Assembly (NCBI RefSeq): GCF_031181555.1
Contig: NZ_JAPSKQ010000044.1
Coordinates: 1-42,017, forward strand
DNA length: 42,017 nucleotides
From: Streptomyces sp.
GTDB taxonomy: Bacteria > Actinomycetota > Actinomycetes > Streptomycetales > Streptomycetaceae
Direction of reading: 5' to 3'
The notes under the pieces are model-generated. The model was not told where the DNA came from and did not search any database. It worked only from the letters and a program-made list of their open reading frames with translations. The translations under genes were made by a program, and so were the position numbers. Shown here piece by piece: positions 14,093-23,695 of the stretch (positions are counted from its first letter, which is position 1; each line of letters starts with the position of its first letter).

Positions 14093-16633
14093 ATGACACA
14101 CCACGACTTCAACACCGGCTGGAGTTACCGCCGCAAGGTGACCCCGTTCCAGGAACTCGGCGGCACGGCCGGCTCGTCCTGGACGCCGGTGACGCTGCCG
14201 CACGACGCCCTGATCACCGCCGAACGGCGGGCGGACGTCCCCAACGGGCACACCAACGGGTACTTCCCGGGGGGCGCGTTCGAGTACCGCAAGACGTTCG
14301 CCGTCTCCGAAGAGGACCGCGGCAAGCTCCTGTACCTGGAGTTCGACGGCGTCTACCGCGACGCCGTCGTGACGGTCAACGGCGCGCTCGCAGGCCGTCA
14401 CGCGTTCGGTTACTCCCGTTTCCTGGTGCGCATCGACCCGCACCTGCGCTTCGGAGCCGACAACGAGGTACGGGTGGCGTGCCGCACGCACCTGGACAGC
14501 CGCTGGTACGCGGGGTGCGGCATCCACCGGGACGTACGCCTCATCGTGAAGAACCCGGCACACCTCGCCGTCGACGGCGTCCGTGTCACGACCCCCGACG
14601 TCGACGACGAGGTCGCGATCACCGAGATCGCGGCCCGCGTGGAGAACGCGGGCCCTGACACCCGCACCCTGCGTCTGACGGCCGTCGTGACCGACGAGGA
14701 AGGCGTGGAGGTCGCACGAGGGCGCGCGCCGGTCACTCTGCTGCCGGCCGACGCCGAGACCGTGCGACTGCGGCTGCTCATCGACCAGCCGCGTCTGTGG
14801 AGCGCCGAGACGCCGACCCGGTACTTCGCCCGCGTGGAGCTCGGCGACGACGACCAGGTGGTGGACGAGGTGTCGGTCCCGTTCGGCATCCGCACCGTCC
14901 GGGTCGACGCACGGCGCGGCCTGCGCGTGAACGGCACCGAGGTCAAGCTCCGCGGGGCCTGCCTGCACGGGGACAACGGCCCGCTCGGCGCCGCCGCCAT
15001 CGGGCGCGCGGAGGAACGCAGGATCGAGCTGCTGAAGGCGGCCGGGTTCAACGCGATCCGCAGCTCCCACCACCCCGCGAGCAGTGCTCTGCTCGACGCG
15101 TGCGACCGGCTCGGCATGTACGTCATGGACGAGGCCTTCGACATGTGGACGCAGGGCAAGAGCGACTTCGACCACTCCGCCGACTTCCCCGAGTGGTGGG
15201 AGCGCGACCTCGAGTCAATGGTCGCCAAAGACTTCAACCATCCGAGCGTGATCTTCTACAGCATCGGCAACGAGATACCCGAGACGGGCTCTCCGGACGG
15301 CGGCCGGTGGAGCAGGAGACTCGCCGAGAAGCTGCGCTCCCTCGACGGCACCCGGCTGGTGACCAACGGCATCAACGGCTTCGTTTCGGTGCTCGACCTC
15401 GTCCTGGACGGCATGGCGAAACGACGGGCTGCGGCACAGGCCGCCGACACCTCCGGTGACGAGCAGAGCGCCGGCGGCGTCAACGGCATGATGAACGCGT
15501 TCGGCGAGATGATGGGGCAGATCATCGCCTCGCCCATGGTCACCGAGCGCACGGAGGAGTCGTTCGCGGCACTCGACGTCGCCGGCATGAACTACGGCGA
15601 GTCCCGCTACGCCCTGGACCAGGATCTTTTCCCCGACCGCGTCATCGTCGGCACCGAGACCTGGCCGGCCGTCATCGACCGCAACTGGGCGCTGGTGCAG
15701 CGGCATCCGCACGTCATCGGCGACTTCACCTGGACCGGATTCGACTACCTCGGTGAGACCGGCATAGGCCTCGTCAAGTACGCCGGTCAGCCGGATGAGG
15801 GGGCGGGCTTCTCCAGTCCTTACCCGGGGCTGACGGCGTACTGCGGCGACCTGGACATCGTCGGTCACCGCCGGCCGGTGTCGTACTACCGCGAGATCGT
15901 GTTCGGGCTGCGTACCGAGCCCTACATCGCCGTACGGCGCCCGGAGCGGCACGGCGTGCCCGTCGCCGTGTCGACCCCGTGGGCGTGGACCGACTCCGTC
16001 TCCAGCTGGTCCTGGCCCGGCTTCGAGGGCGCCCCCGTCCACGTCGAGGTGTACGCCGACGCGGACGAGGTGGAGCTGCTTCTCGACGGCGAGCCGATCG
16101 GCCGTTCCCCGGTCGGCGCCGAGCGGGCCTTCCGGGCCGACTTCGAGGTGCTCCACCGCCCCGGTGAGCTGACGGCGGTCGCCTACCGGGCCGGCGACGA
16201 GACCGGCCGTACGTCTCTCACGTCCGCGACCGGAGCTCTGCGGCTCACGCTCACCGCCGACCGAGACGAGTTGCGTGCCGACACCCGCGACCTCGCGTTC
16301 GTCTCACTCGCGCTCACCGACGACTCGGGCGTCGTGCGGAACACCGCCGACCGCGAGGTGCGCGTGACCGTCTCCGGCAGCGGTCTGCTGCAAGCGCTCG
16401 GCAGCGGTGCGCCAGTCACCGAGGAGACGTTCCATGGGGGCACCCGGCGGACGTTCGACGGGCGCGCCCTCGCGGTCGTGCGGCCGACCTCGGTCGGCAC
16501 GATCACCGTCACCGCAGAGGCCGAGGGCTGCGAACCGGTGAGTCTCACGCTCGCCGTCGTCCCGGCGCAGCCCTCGTCCGCCCCTCTTCCCGCCGGACCC
16601 GCCAACGACACAGCCTTGGAGATGACCGCATGA
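14093..16633 (+). CDS. Glycoside hydrolase family 2 (beta-galactosidase/glucuronidase type), intracellular
   Basis: An 846-residue GH2 enzyme. Domains in order are a jelly-roll sugar-binding domain (about 1-155, FNTGWSYRRK...), an immunoglobulin-like domain (about 160-270), the TIM barrel (about 275-620) and C-terminal beta domains including a DUF4982-like segment (FEGAPVHVEVYADADEVELLLDG). The acid/base is Glu394 (YSIGNEIPE) and the nucleophile Glu522 (VGTETWP). There is no signal peptide, so it acts in the cytoplasm. It starts 15 bp after the permease and overlaps the GH3 gene by ATGA. An Ala/Gly/Met-rich insert (about 440-485) between the two catalytic motifs is unusual and may shape the active site. 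Sugar specificity (beta-galactoside, glucuronide, mannoside or another beta-glycoside) cannot be fixed. Confidence 0.93.
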   Translation: MTHHDFNTGWSYRRKVTPFQELGGTAGSSWTPVTLPHDALITAERRADVPNGHTNGYFPGGAFEYRKTFAVSEEDRGKLLYLEFDGVYRDAVVTVNGALAGRHAFGYSRFLVRIDPHLRFGADNEVRVACRTHLDSRWYAGCGIHRDVRLIVKNPAHLAVDGVRVTTPDVDDEVAITEIAARVENAGPDTRTLRLTAVVTDEEGVEVARGRAPVTLLPADAETVRLRLLIDQPRLWSAETPTRYFARVELGDDDQVVDEVSVPFGIRTVRVDARRGLRVNGTEVKLRGACLHGDNGPLGAAAIGRAEERRIELLKAAGFNAIRSSHHPASSALLDACDRLGMYVMDEAFDMWTQGKSDFDHSADFPEWWERDLESMVAKDFNHPSVIFYSIGNEIPETGSPDGGRWSRRLAEKLRSLDGTRLVTNGINGFVSVLDLVLDGMAKRRAAAQAADTSGDEQSAGGVNGMMNAFGEMMGQIIASPMVTERTEESFAALDVAGMNYGESRYALDQDLFPDRVIVGTETWPAVIDRNWALVQRHPHVIGDFTWTGFDYLGETGIGLVKYAGQPDEGAGFSSPYPGLTAYCGDLDIVGHRRPVSYYREIVFGLRTEPYIAVRRPERHGVPVAVSTPWAWTDSVSSWSWPGFEGAPVHVEVYADADEVELLLDGEPIGRSPVGAERAFRADFEVLHRPGELTAVAYRAGDETGRTSLTSATGALRLTLTADRDELRADTRDLAFVSLALTDDSGVVRNTADREVRVTVSGSGLLQALGSGAPVTEETFHGGTRRTFDGRALAVVRPTSVGTITVTAEAEGCEPVSLTLAVVPAQPSSAPLPAGPANDTALEMTA

Positions 16634-19008
16634 CCACCTTCGACGCACTCGTCCGCAAGATGGACCTGGACGAGAAGATCGCCCAGTTGCACGGGATGAT
16701 CCTGCCAGCGCTCTTCTCGGTGCGGCAGGACCCGGGACTCGACCTCACCACGGAGGAGGGCCGCAAGGCGGCGTTCTTCGTCGACACCGACAAGATCGCG
16801 GACCTGCGGCCGCACGGTCTCGGGCACCTCTCCCTGGCCTGGATGCTGCCCCTGCCCGCCGACGGACTACGGCGCGTGTTCGCCGACGTCCAGGCAAAAG
16901 CGCGCGAGGTGAGCCGCTTCGGCATCGGCGTCCTCATCCACGCGGAGGGGCTCAACGGACTCGTGCACGGCACGGGCATCCAGTTCCCCACGGCTTGGGC
17001 GCAGGCGGCCACGTGGATGCCCGACCTCATCAAGCGCAGTACGGCGCTGACCAGCGCGCAGTTCCGCGACTACGGGATCCACCTGTGCTTCTCCCCCGTG
17101 CTGGACCTGGCACGCGACCCGCGCTGGGGCCGGGTCCACGAGACGTTCGGCGAGGACCAGGAACTGGCCGCGCAGATGGGCGTCGCCTTCATCCGCGGCA
17201 TCAACGGGCCCGAGGGCGACACGGGCGTGCTGGCCACGGGCAAGCACTTCCTCGGCTACGGAAGCTCCGACGGCGCCCTCAACCAGGCGCGGACGAGTCT
17301 GGGCCGACGGCAGCTCACCGACGAGTTCGCCGTACCGTTCCGGCGAGCGGTCGACGAAGCCGGACTCTCGATCGTCATGAACTCCTACAACGAGATCGAC
17401 GGCGTGCCGGCCGCGGCGAACCGGTGGCTGCTCACCGACCTGCTGCGTGGACAACTCGGCTTCACCGGCCTGGTGGTGAGCGACTACGACGCCGTCACGA
17501 TGCTGCACTCGGTGTACCACACCGCCCGCGACCAGCGGGAGGCCGCGGCCCAGGCCCTCAGGGCCGGCCTCGATGTCGAGCTCCCGGCCGACGAGAGCTT
17601 CCGCCGGCTCCGTGAGGCCGTGGAGGCCGGCCTGGTGAGCGAGGAGGCGGTCGACACCGCGGTGCGGCGCGTACTGGAGGTCAAGCGCGACCTGGGACTC
17701 GTCCCGGACTTCACGCCGCACCGGCCCCTTCGCGCGCCCGAGCCGCTCGACCGGCCGACGGCGGCGGCCGTCGGCCGGGAGATCGCCGAGCACGCGGTGA
17801 CGCTGCTGCAGAACGACGGCACGCTGCCACTGCGGGCAGGCACCAAGGTGGCCGTCGTCGGCAGCCTCGCCGAGGAACTGCGCATCCACTTCGGTGCCTA
17901 CACCGACGTCGCCAACGCCGAGGTCCCGCTGGCGATGCAGTTGATTCGGTCGGGGCAGGTACCCGGCATCGACCCGGAGAAGTACATCTTCACCGAGCTG
18001 TTCAACACCCGTATCCCAGGGATCGGCCCGCGCTTCGAGACGCTCACCCGCGAGCAGTACCCGGACACCCCGACACTGCTCGGCGCACTCGCCGCGACGC
18101 CGGACCTGGAGGTCACGTTCCTCGACGCCGGTTCGCCCGACACGACCGACCCGATCGACGCCGGCGCGGTGCTCGGCGCGGTGCGGGACGCCGACGCCGT
18201 CGTCGCGGTCGTCGGCGAACGCACCGGATGGGCGGGCGAGCACACCGCGGGAGAGGGCCAGACCTCGGCAAAGCTGCGGCTGCCCGGCAACCAGCACGAA
18301 CTCGTTTCGGTCCTCGCGCGGGCCGAGGCGCCGTTGGTGACGGTGCTCATCACGGGACGCCCCCTCGTCGTGCCGGACGTCGCCGAGGCGTCCGCCGCGG
18401 TGCTCCTGGCTCCGCTCCTCGGGGCACACGGCCCGTCGACGGTGGCGGACGCGCTCACCGGCGCCGTCGAGCCGGGCGGACGCCTGCCGATGACGTTCCC
18501 TCGGCACATCGGACAGATCCCCCTTTTCCACGGCCACCCGTACGGCAGCGGCTACGCGCACCCGACCGGCCGGCGCACCGGCTACAACGACCTGGACGGC
18601 GGTCCGCTCTACCCGTTCGGACACGGTCTGGGCTACACCGAACTGGCGGTCGAGCTGCTGGACGCCCGGCTCTCGGACGACGGCACGGCCCTCACCGTGC
18701 GCACGCGCACGGCCAACCGCGGCGACCGGGACGGCTCCACGGTTGTCCAGGTCTACGCTCGCGACGAGCACGGGGCGGTCGTACGGCCGGTGCGTCAGCT
18801 GATCGCGTTCGCCCGCGTCACCGTACCGGCGGGCGGTACCTCCGAAACCGTGCTCGAAGCCCCCCTCGACCGACTGTTCCACACCATGGTCGACGGCACC
18901 CGCGGCATCGAGGCGGGTGACGTGACGGTCCTCGTCGGCACCAGCAGCGAGCAGATCACGGGCAGCCGCACCCTCGACGTCCCGGCCCGACAGGCGGACG
19001 CGCGCTGA
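16630..19008 (+). CDS. Glycoside hydrolase family 3 (beta-glucosidase/xylosidase type), intracellular
   Basis: A 792-residue three-domain GH3 enzyme: (alpha/beta)8 domain with RDPRWGRVHETFGEDQ, ATGKHFLGYG and the nucleophile Asp285 in LVVSDYDAV; an alpha/beta sandwich with VVGERTGWAGEHTAGEGQ, which probably carries the acid/base Glu; and a C-terminal fibronectin-III-like domain (from about 690: GRRTGYNDLDGGPLYPFGHGLGYTEL). It would remove terminal beta-linked glucose, xylose or a similar sugar. There is no signal peptide. The ATG overlaps the GH2 stop (ATGA), so production is coupled. Next to GH2 and GH78, it fits stepwise trimming of a branched oligosaccharide or plant glycoside. Confidence 0.94.
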   Translation: MTTFDALVRKMDLDEKIAQLHGMILPALFSVRQDPGLDLTTEEGRKAAFFVDTDKIADLRPHGLGHLSLAWMLPLPADGLRRVFADVQAKAREVSRFGIGVLIHAEGLNGLVHGTGIQFPTAWAQAATWMPDLIKRSTALTSAQFRDYGIHLCFSPVLDLARDPRWGRVHETFGEDQELAAQMGVAFIRGINGPEGDTGVLATGKHFLGYGSSDGALNQARTSLGRRQLTDEFAVPFRRAVDEAGLSIVMNSYNEIDGVPAAANRWLLTDLLRGQLGFTGLVVSDYDAVTMLHSVYHTARDQREAAAQALRAGLDVELPADESFRRLREAVEAGLVSEEAVDTAVRRVLEVKRDLGLVPDFTPHRPLRAPEPLDRPTAAAVGREIAEHAVTLLQNDGTLPLRAGTKVAVVGSLAEELRIHFGAYTDVANAEVPLAMQLIRSGQVPGIDPEKYIFTELFNTRIPGIGPRFETLTREQYPDTPTLLGALAATPDLEVTFLDAGSPDTTDPIDAGAVLGAVRDADAVVAVVGERTGWAGEHTAGEGQTSAKLRLPGNQHELVSVLARAEAPLVTVLITGRPLVVPDVAEASAAVLLAPLLGAHGPSTVADALTGAVEPGGRLPMTFPRHIGQIPLFHGHPYGSGYAHPTGRRTGYNDLDGGPLYPFGHGLGYTELAVELLDARLSDDGTALTVRTRTANRGDRDGSTVVQVYARDEHGAVVRPVRQLIAFARVTVPAGGTSETVLEAPLDRLFHTMVDGTRGIEAGDVTVLVGTSSEQITGSRTLDVPARQADAR

Positions 19009-19067
19009 CCGGGACCGCTGCCATGACCTCATCCGCACCCGCGCATCCCCCGCTAGGAGGACCACCC

Positions 19068-21572
19068 ATGCCGCACCCGTGGCAAGCCTCGTTCATCAGC
19101 GCCGCCGCCCCTTCCGCCGAGGGCGACCCGGCACCGTACTTCCGGCGGGAGTTCGAGGTGGCCGAGGGGCTTCGGCGCGCCGTACTCCGCGTCACCGCCC
19201 TGGGCATCGTCGAGCCGTACGTCAACGGTGTCCGGGTCGGCGACGAGATGCTCGCACCCGGCTGGACGAGCTACCACCACCGTCTGATGGTCTCGGACCA
19301 CGACGTGACCGGCCTGCTGGCGCCCGGAGCGAACGCGTTCGGCGCCATCGTCGGCGAGGGCTGGGCCGTAGGGTCACTCACCTGGGAGAACCGGCGGCAC
19401 AACTACGCCGACCGACCGGCTCTGTGCGCCCAGCTGGAACTCCACTTCGACGACCGCGTCGAGGTCGTCGGCACCGACGAGTCCTTCCGTGTCGGCACGG
19501 GAGCCGTGCGCGCGAACGGCATCTACGCCGGCGAGACGTACGACGCCCGTCTTGAGCCGGACGGCTGGAACCGGTCCGGCTTCGACGACTCCGGCTGGGC
19601 CCGTGCCGTGCCCTTCGACTGGAACCCCGAGACGCTGCAGACGCCGACCGCACCGCCGATCCGGCGCATCGAGGAACTCGCGCCGAAGGCCGTTCTCGAG
19701 AGCCCGGACGGACGCACGATCGTCGACTTCGGGCAGAACATCTCCGGATGGGTCCGCATCACCGTCGAAGGGGAGCCGGGACGCACCGTCATCCTGCGCC
19801 ACGCCGAGGTGCTGACCCCCGCCGGAGAGCTGGAGACCGAGACGAACCGCACGGCCGCGGCGACCGACCGGTACACCCTGCGCGGCGGGGGCGAGGAGAC
19901 CTGGGAGCCGCGTTTCACCTTCCACGGGTTCCGCTACGCCGAGATCGACGGGTGGCCCGGTGAGGTCTCCCCCGAGTCGGTGCACGCCGTCGTCGTCCAC
20001 AGCGACATGGTCCGCACCGGCTGGTTCGAGTCCTCCCACCCGTTGGTGAACAAGCTGCACGAGAACACCGTCTGGTCCATGCGGGACAACTTCGTCGGTG
20101 TCCCCACCGACTGCCCGCAGCGGGACGAGCGCCTCGGCTGGACCGGGGACCTCAACGCCTTCGCCCCCACCGCCGCCTTCCTCTACGACGTGCGGGACCT
20201 CCTCGGCTCCTGGCTGCGGGACCTGGCCGCGGAGCAGGAGGAGACGGGTGACGTCCCCATGGTCGTGCCCGACGTCCTGCGGACCGGATCCACGCCGACC
20301 GCCCTGTGGGGCGACGTCGCGATCAGCCTGCCCTGGCTGCTGTACCAGGAGTACGGCGACCCCGGCATCCTGCGCGCCGCCTACGCCTCCATGACCGCGT
20401 TCATGCGCAAGGTCGAGCTGATGCTCGACGAGCACGGGCTGTGGAGCAGGGGCTTTCAGTTCGGGGACTGGCTCGATCCGGACGCGCCCGCCGACAACCC
20501 CGCCGGTGGCAAGACGGACCCCCATCTCGTCGCCTCCGCCTACCTGTGCAGGACCACCCGCGAACTCGCGCGGGCTGCCGAGGTCCTCGGTGAGACCGAG
20601 GACGCCGAGCACTACACCCGGCTCGCCGAGCGCGTGCGCACGGCCTTCCGCCGGGAGTACGTGTCGCAGGCAGGCCGCGTCGTGAACGAGTCCGCGACCG
20701 CGTACGCCCTGGCGATCATGTTCGGCATCCTCGACGACGACCAGTTGGCGACCGCGGGCGAGCGCCTCGCCACGCTGGTGCGCAAGTCGGGCTTCACCAT
20801 CGCGACCGGGTTCGCGGGCACCCCGCTGATCACCGACGCGCTGACCGCCACCGGCCATCTCTCCGAGGCATACGACCTGCTGCTCCAGGAGAAGGCACCG
20901 TCGTTCCTCTACCCGGTGACCATGGGAGCGACCACCATCTGGGAGCGCTGGGACTCCGTCCTCCCGGACGGCACGCTCAACTCCACCGGCATGACCTCGC
21001 TCAACCACTACGCGCTCGGCGCCGTGGCGGACTGGCTGCACCGGGTCGTGGGCGGGCTGGAACGCGCCGAGCCCGGCTGGCGCCGCATCCGCATCTCCCC
21101 GAAGCCGGGCGGCGGTCTCGACTCCGCGTGGGCGGCGCACGACACCGTCCTGGGCCGTGCGGAGGTCGCCTGGCGTCTCGACGCGGGTGAGATGCACGTC
21201 GACGTCACCGTGCCGGAGGGCGCCACCGCGACCGTGGAACTGCCCCTGCACCCGGACCGTCTCGTGGAACACGTGGAGGGCGGGGAGTACTCCTGGCACT
21301 ACCCCGCCTCCGGCGGGAGCGGCCCCGACGACATCACCATGGACACGCCCCTGCGGGAGATCCAGCGCGACGCCGCGGTCTGGGCCGCCGTGCTGGACGT
21401 CATGCGCAAGCACTTCCCCGGCGTCCCCATCGAAGCCGCCGGGGACCATCTGGCGGACATGTCGCTCGCGACGGTTGCGGCTCGTCTACCCGAAGGAGCC
21501 GACGCGCTCAAGCGCGATCTGAAGGCCGCGCTCGGGCAGTTGTCGGCCACCGACGCGGGGCGGCAGGCGTGA
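19068..21572 (+). CDS. Alpha-L-rhamnosidase, family GH78, intracellular
   Basis: An 834-residue GH78 enzyme. The start at 19068 (MPHPWQ) is chosen because AGGAGG lies 7 bp upstream; an in-frame ATG at 19023 would add 15 residues but has no ribosome site. Beta-sandwich domains come first (WTSYHHRLMVSDHDVTG; GWNRSGFDDSGWARA), then an (alpha/alpha)6 barrel with the general acid in DCPQRDERLGWTGD (Glu354) and the base Glu626 in TIWERWD, then a C-terminal beta domain. It cleaves terminal alpha-L-rhamnose from plant flavonoid or terpenoid glycosides, pectin or bacterial polysaccharide. There is no export signal. After the usual C-terminal domain (ends near VEGGEYSWHY) there are about 85 extra residues rich in helix (REIQRDAAVWAAVLDVMRKH...), a less common addition of unknown role. 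Confidence 0.94.
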   Translation: MPHPWQASFISAAAPSAEGDPAPYFRREFEVAEGLRRAVLRVTALGIVEPYVNGVRVGDEMLAPGWTSYHHRLMVSDHDVTGLLAPGANAFGAIVGEGWAVGSLTWENRRHNYADRPALCAQLELHFDDRVEVVGTDESFRVGTGAVRANGIYAGETYDARLEPDGWNRSGFDDSGWARAVPFDWNPETLQTPTAPPIRRIEELAPKAVLESPDGRTIVDFGQNISGWVRITVEGEPGRTVILRHAEVLTPAGELETETNRTAAATDRYTLRGGGEETWEPRFTFHGFRYAEIDGWPGEVSPESVHAVVVHSDMVRTGWFESSHPLVNKLHENTVWSMRDNFVGVPTDCPQRDERLGWTGDLNAFAPTAAFLYDVRDLLGSWLRDLAAEQEETGDVPMVVPDVLRTGSTPTALWGDVAISLPWLLYQEYGDPGILRAAYASMTAFMRKVELMLDEHGLWSRGFQFGDWLDPDAPADNPAGGKTDPHLVASAYLCRTTRELARAAEVLGETEDAEHYTRLAERVRTAFRREYVSQAGRVVNESATAYALAIMFGILDDDQLATAGERLATLVRKSGFTIATGFAGTPLITDALTATGHLSEAYDLLLQEKAPSFLYPVTMGATTIWERWDSVLPDGTLNSTGMTSLNHYALGAVADWLHRVVGGLERAEPGWRRIRISPKPGGGLDSAWAAHDTVLGRAEVAWRLDAGEMHVDVTVPEGATATVELPLHPDRLVEHVEGGEYSWHYPASGGSGPDDITMDTPLREIQRDAAVWAAVLDVMRKHFPGVPIEAAGDHLADMSLATVAARLPEGADALKRDLKAALGQLSATDAGRQA

Positions 21573-22468
21573 GGGGCAAGGCCGTACGGGCGGTGCGCGC
21601 TCTCAGCGAGGGCATCGTTTTCCACGACGACCACGTGCCGGGCCGTCACGGCTCCATCCCGGTCAGGCGTTACGTCGCCGACGGCCCGTCGGCGGGAACG
21701 CTGGTATGGCTGCACGGCGGAGGGTTCTCGGCCGGTGGCCTCGACCAGCACGAGTCCCATGCCGTGGGCGCCGCCCTCGCCCGCAACGGGATCGAGGTCG
21801 TCGCGGTCGACTACCGCCGGGTGCCCCGATGGAACCCGTTCCGTGATCCGCCCCCGGGCCGGCTGCCGGGCATCCGGTTTCCCGTGCCGCTCGACGACGT
21901 CGTCGACGCCTTCGACGCCGTGTCGTCCGGGCGGGGCCCTGTCCTGCTCGGCGGCGCGAGCGCCGGCGCCTGCCTCACGGCGGCCGCCGCGCTCCGCATG
22001 CACGCCGAGGAGCACGCGATGCCCGCCGGTCTCGTCCTCGTGTACGGCACCTTCCACGCGGCGCTCCCGCCGCTCCCCGAGGAACTACGGAGCCGGGTGC
22101 GAGGCCGACACGGACTCGTCCAGTTCCGTCCGCACGTGGTGCGGCGGATGAACCACAACTACGCGGGGTCCGACGAGGCCATGGCGCTCCCGTTCGCCTT
22201 CCCCGGCGGTCACGATCTCCCGCCGCTGCCGCCGACCTTCATGGTCGACGCCGACCGCGACACCCTGCGGGCTTCCGGCGGAGCCTTCGCCCGAGAGCTC
22301 TCGGCCGCCGGCACCCGCGTCGACCACCACGTCGTACCGGAGGCCACCCACGGGTTCCTGGACCGTCCGCACCGGCCGTATTTCGGCATGGGCATCACCG
22401 TCATCAGCAGGTGGATCACCTCGGCAGCACGAGGGGGTGACGAACCAGGCGAACCCCTGAGCGCGTGA
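21569..22468 (+). CDS. HSL-family alpha/beta-hydrolase (esterase), intracellular
   Basis: A 299-residue serine esterase starting at GTG, which overlaps the rhamnosidase stop as GTGA. It has the hormone-sensitive-lipase oxyanion motif HGGG (49-52), the nucleophile elbow GGASAG (Ser131), the acid Asp231 (MVDADRDTLR) and His261 (PEATHGF). It hydrolyses small acyl esters, for example acetyl or other acyl groups. As last gene of a glycosidase operon it probably deacylates the imported glycoside or cleaves an ester between sugar and acid. That role is inference from the operon; the fold and triad are plain. Confidence 0.92.
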   Translation: MRGKAVRAVRALSEGIVFHDDHVPGRHGSIPVRRYVADGPSAGTLVWLHGGGFSAGGLDQHESHAVGAALARNGIEVVAVDYRRVPRWNPFRDPPPGRLPGIRFPVPLDDVVDAFDAVSSGRGPVLLGGASAGACLTAAAALRMHAEEHAMPAGLVLVYGTFHAALPPLPEELRSRVRGRHGLVQFRPHVVRRMNHNYAGSDEAMALPFAFPGGHDLPPLPPTFMVDADRDTLRASGGAFARELSAAGTRVDHHVVPEATHGFLDRPHRPYFGMGITVISRWITSAARGGDEPGEPLSA

Positions 22469-22523
22469 CCGGTGAGTCGATGATCAGCCGGAGGGACGGA
22501 TCGGGCCGGGCGGGACCGCCTGC

Positions 22524-22553
22524 CGTTCCACCCCTCCGGCAGGGCGTGGAACG
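22524..22553 (+). terminator. Hairpin terminator after the glycoside operon
   Basis: CGTTCCAC plus CCCT (22524-22535) pairs with AGGG plus GTGGAACG (22541-22553), with one bulged C and a 5-nt loop. It lies 55 bp after the esterase stop and before the next lacI gene. Confidence 0.55.
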
Positions 22554-22642
22554 TATCATCGACGCACCCGTCGCGAACTGCGGCGGAGGGGCTGCCGCGG
22601 CCGGCACCGCGTCATGCCGACCGCTGAAACGGGCTGGAGACG

Positions 22643-23620
22643 ATGACGCACCCTCGGAAGCGGAGCACCAGCGCCGATGTGGCCCGGGTGGCGGGTGTCT
22701 CGCGCACCACCGTCAGCTACGTGCTCAACAACCGGCCCGGGGAAGTGATCCCCGAGGAGACGCGTCGGCGTGTCCTGGAAGCCGCCGAGCGCCTCCAGTA
22801 CCGTGCGAACTCCTCGGCCCGTACGCTGGCGGCGGGCCGAAGCGACATCGTCCTGCTGTCCATCCCCGATCTGCCCATCGGTCCCAGCATCAGCCGCTTC
22901 GTGGAAGAGCTGACCTCCTCTCTCGCCGAGCACGGTCTGACGCTGGTCACCCACCTGATGGCGGGGCAGAGCCGAAGCCTGCCCGACGTGTGCGCCGCTG
23001 TGGGCGCTTCCGCCGTCCTCGGTTTCGAGGCGTTCGACGACGACATCGTCCAGGCGATGCAACGGCTCGGAGTCACCGTCGTGTCGCCCACTGCCGAGAG
23101 CGTCTTCCCCTCGATGGCTCCGCTGGGGCGTCTCCAGGCCGAGCACGTGATCACCCGCGGGCATCGTCGGATCGGTTACCTCCTGCCGGCACAGGTCAGG
23201 TTCCGGAGCATGGCCGAGGACCGGCTGCAGGGTGTGATCTCCGCCTGTGCGGACGCAGGCGTGGCACAGCCCGTCGCCCTGGCCGCCGATCTGGAGATCG
23301 ACGATCTCGTCCGGCCGCTGAGGCGCTGGCGCGACGCATCGGTCACGGCGGTCTGCGCCTTCAACGACGAACACGCCATAGCGCTCCTTGCGGCCATGCG
23401 CCACATCGGGCTGAGCGCTCCCGAGGACCTCGCCGTCATCGGGGCCGACGACATTCCGATGGCGCGCTTCGCGGCACCCGCCCTGTCCACGGTGTACTTC
23501 GACCTGCAGGAAGCGGGGCGGTACCGGGCCGAAGCGGTGCTGGCCGGCCTTCGCGGAGGACGTCAGGATTCCCCCTCCCCCGCCGCCGGCCTGCGGCTGG
23601 TGCATCGATCCTCTACATAG
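22643..23620 (+). CDS. LacI-family regulator (second, of the MFS/GH43 region)
   Basis: A 325-residue LacI/GalR protein. The helix-turn-helix headpiece is STSADVARVAGVSRTTVSYVLNNRPG (8-33) with the hinge YRANSSARTLAAGRSD. The effector domain carries LAVIGADDIPMARFAAPALSTV, the usual C-terminal LacI block. It is followed, same strand, by an MFS transporter with a canonical LacI-type palindrome upstream, so it probably controls that gene and perhaps the GH43 gene beyond it. Its effector is unknown. It differs clearly in sequence from the LacI protein at 11569 and should recognise a different operator. Confidence 0.94.
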   Translation: MTHPRKRSTSADVARVAGVSRTTVSYVLNNRPGEVIPEETRRRVLEAAERLQYRANSSARTLAAGRSDIVLLSIPDLPIGPSISRFVEELTSSLAEHGLTLVTHLMAGQSRSLPDVCAAVGASAVLGFEAFDDDIVQAMQRLGVTVVSPTAESVFPSMAPLGRLQAEHVITRGHRRIGYLLPAQVRFRSMAEDRLQGVISACADAGVAQPVALAADLEIDDLVRPLRRWRDASVTAVCAFNDEHAIALLAAMRHIGLSAPEDLAVIGADDIPMARFAAPALSTVYFDLQEAGRYRAEAVLAGLRGGRQDSPSPAAGLRLVHRSST

Positions 23621-23695
23621 CCACCCGGCATCCCTCATCCCGTTATCCAGCCGTTACCAGTAGACGTCTTGCTGGCACCACGCCACTGCTGTTTG

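Noticed and set aside
16867..19065. Long antisense open frame opposite the GH3 gene (similar ones lie opposite GH78, MMPL and the permease genes)
   Set aside because: GH3 has full family motifs. The antisense frame has no recognisable domain and arises from G/C at third codon positions.
22643..23620. The second LacI protein as regulator of the GH2/GH3/GH78 operon
   Set aside because: It is separated from that operon by a terminator, is followed by its own MFS gene and LacI-type site, and the first operon already has a divergent LacI gene with matching tandem operators.
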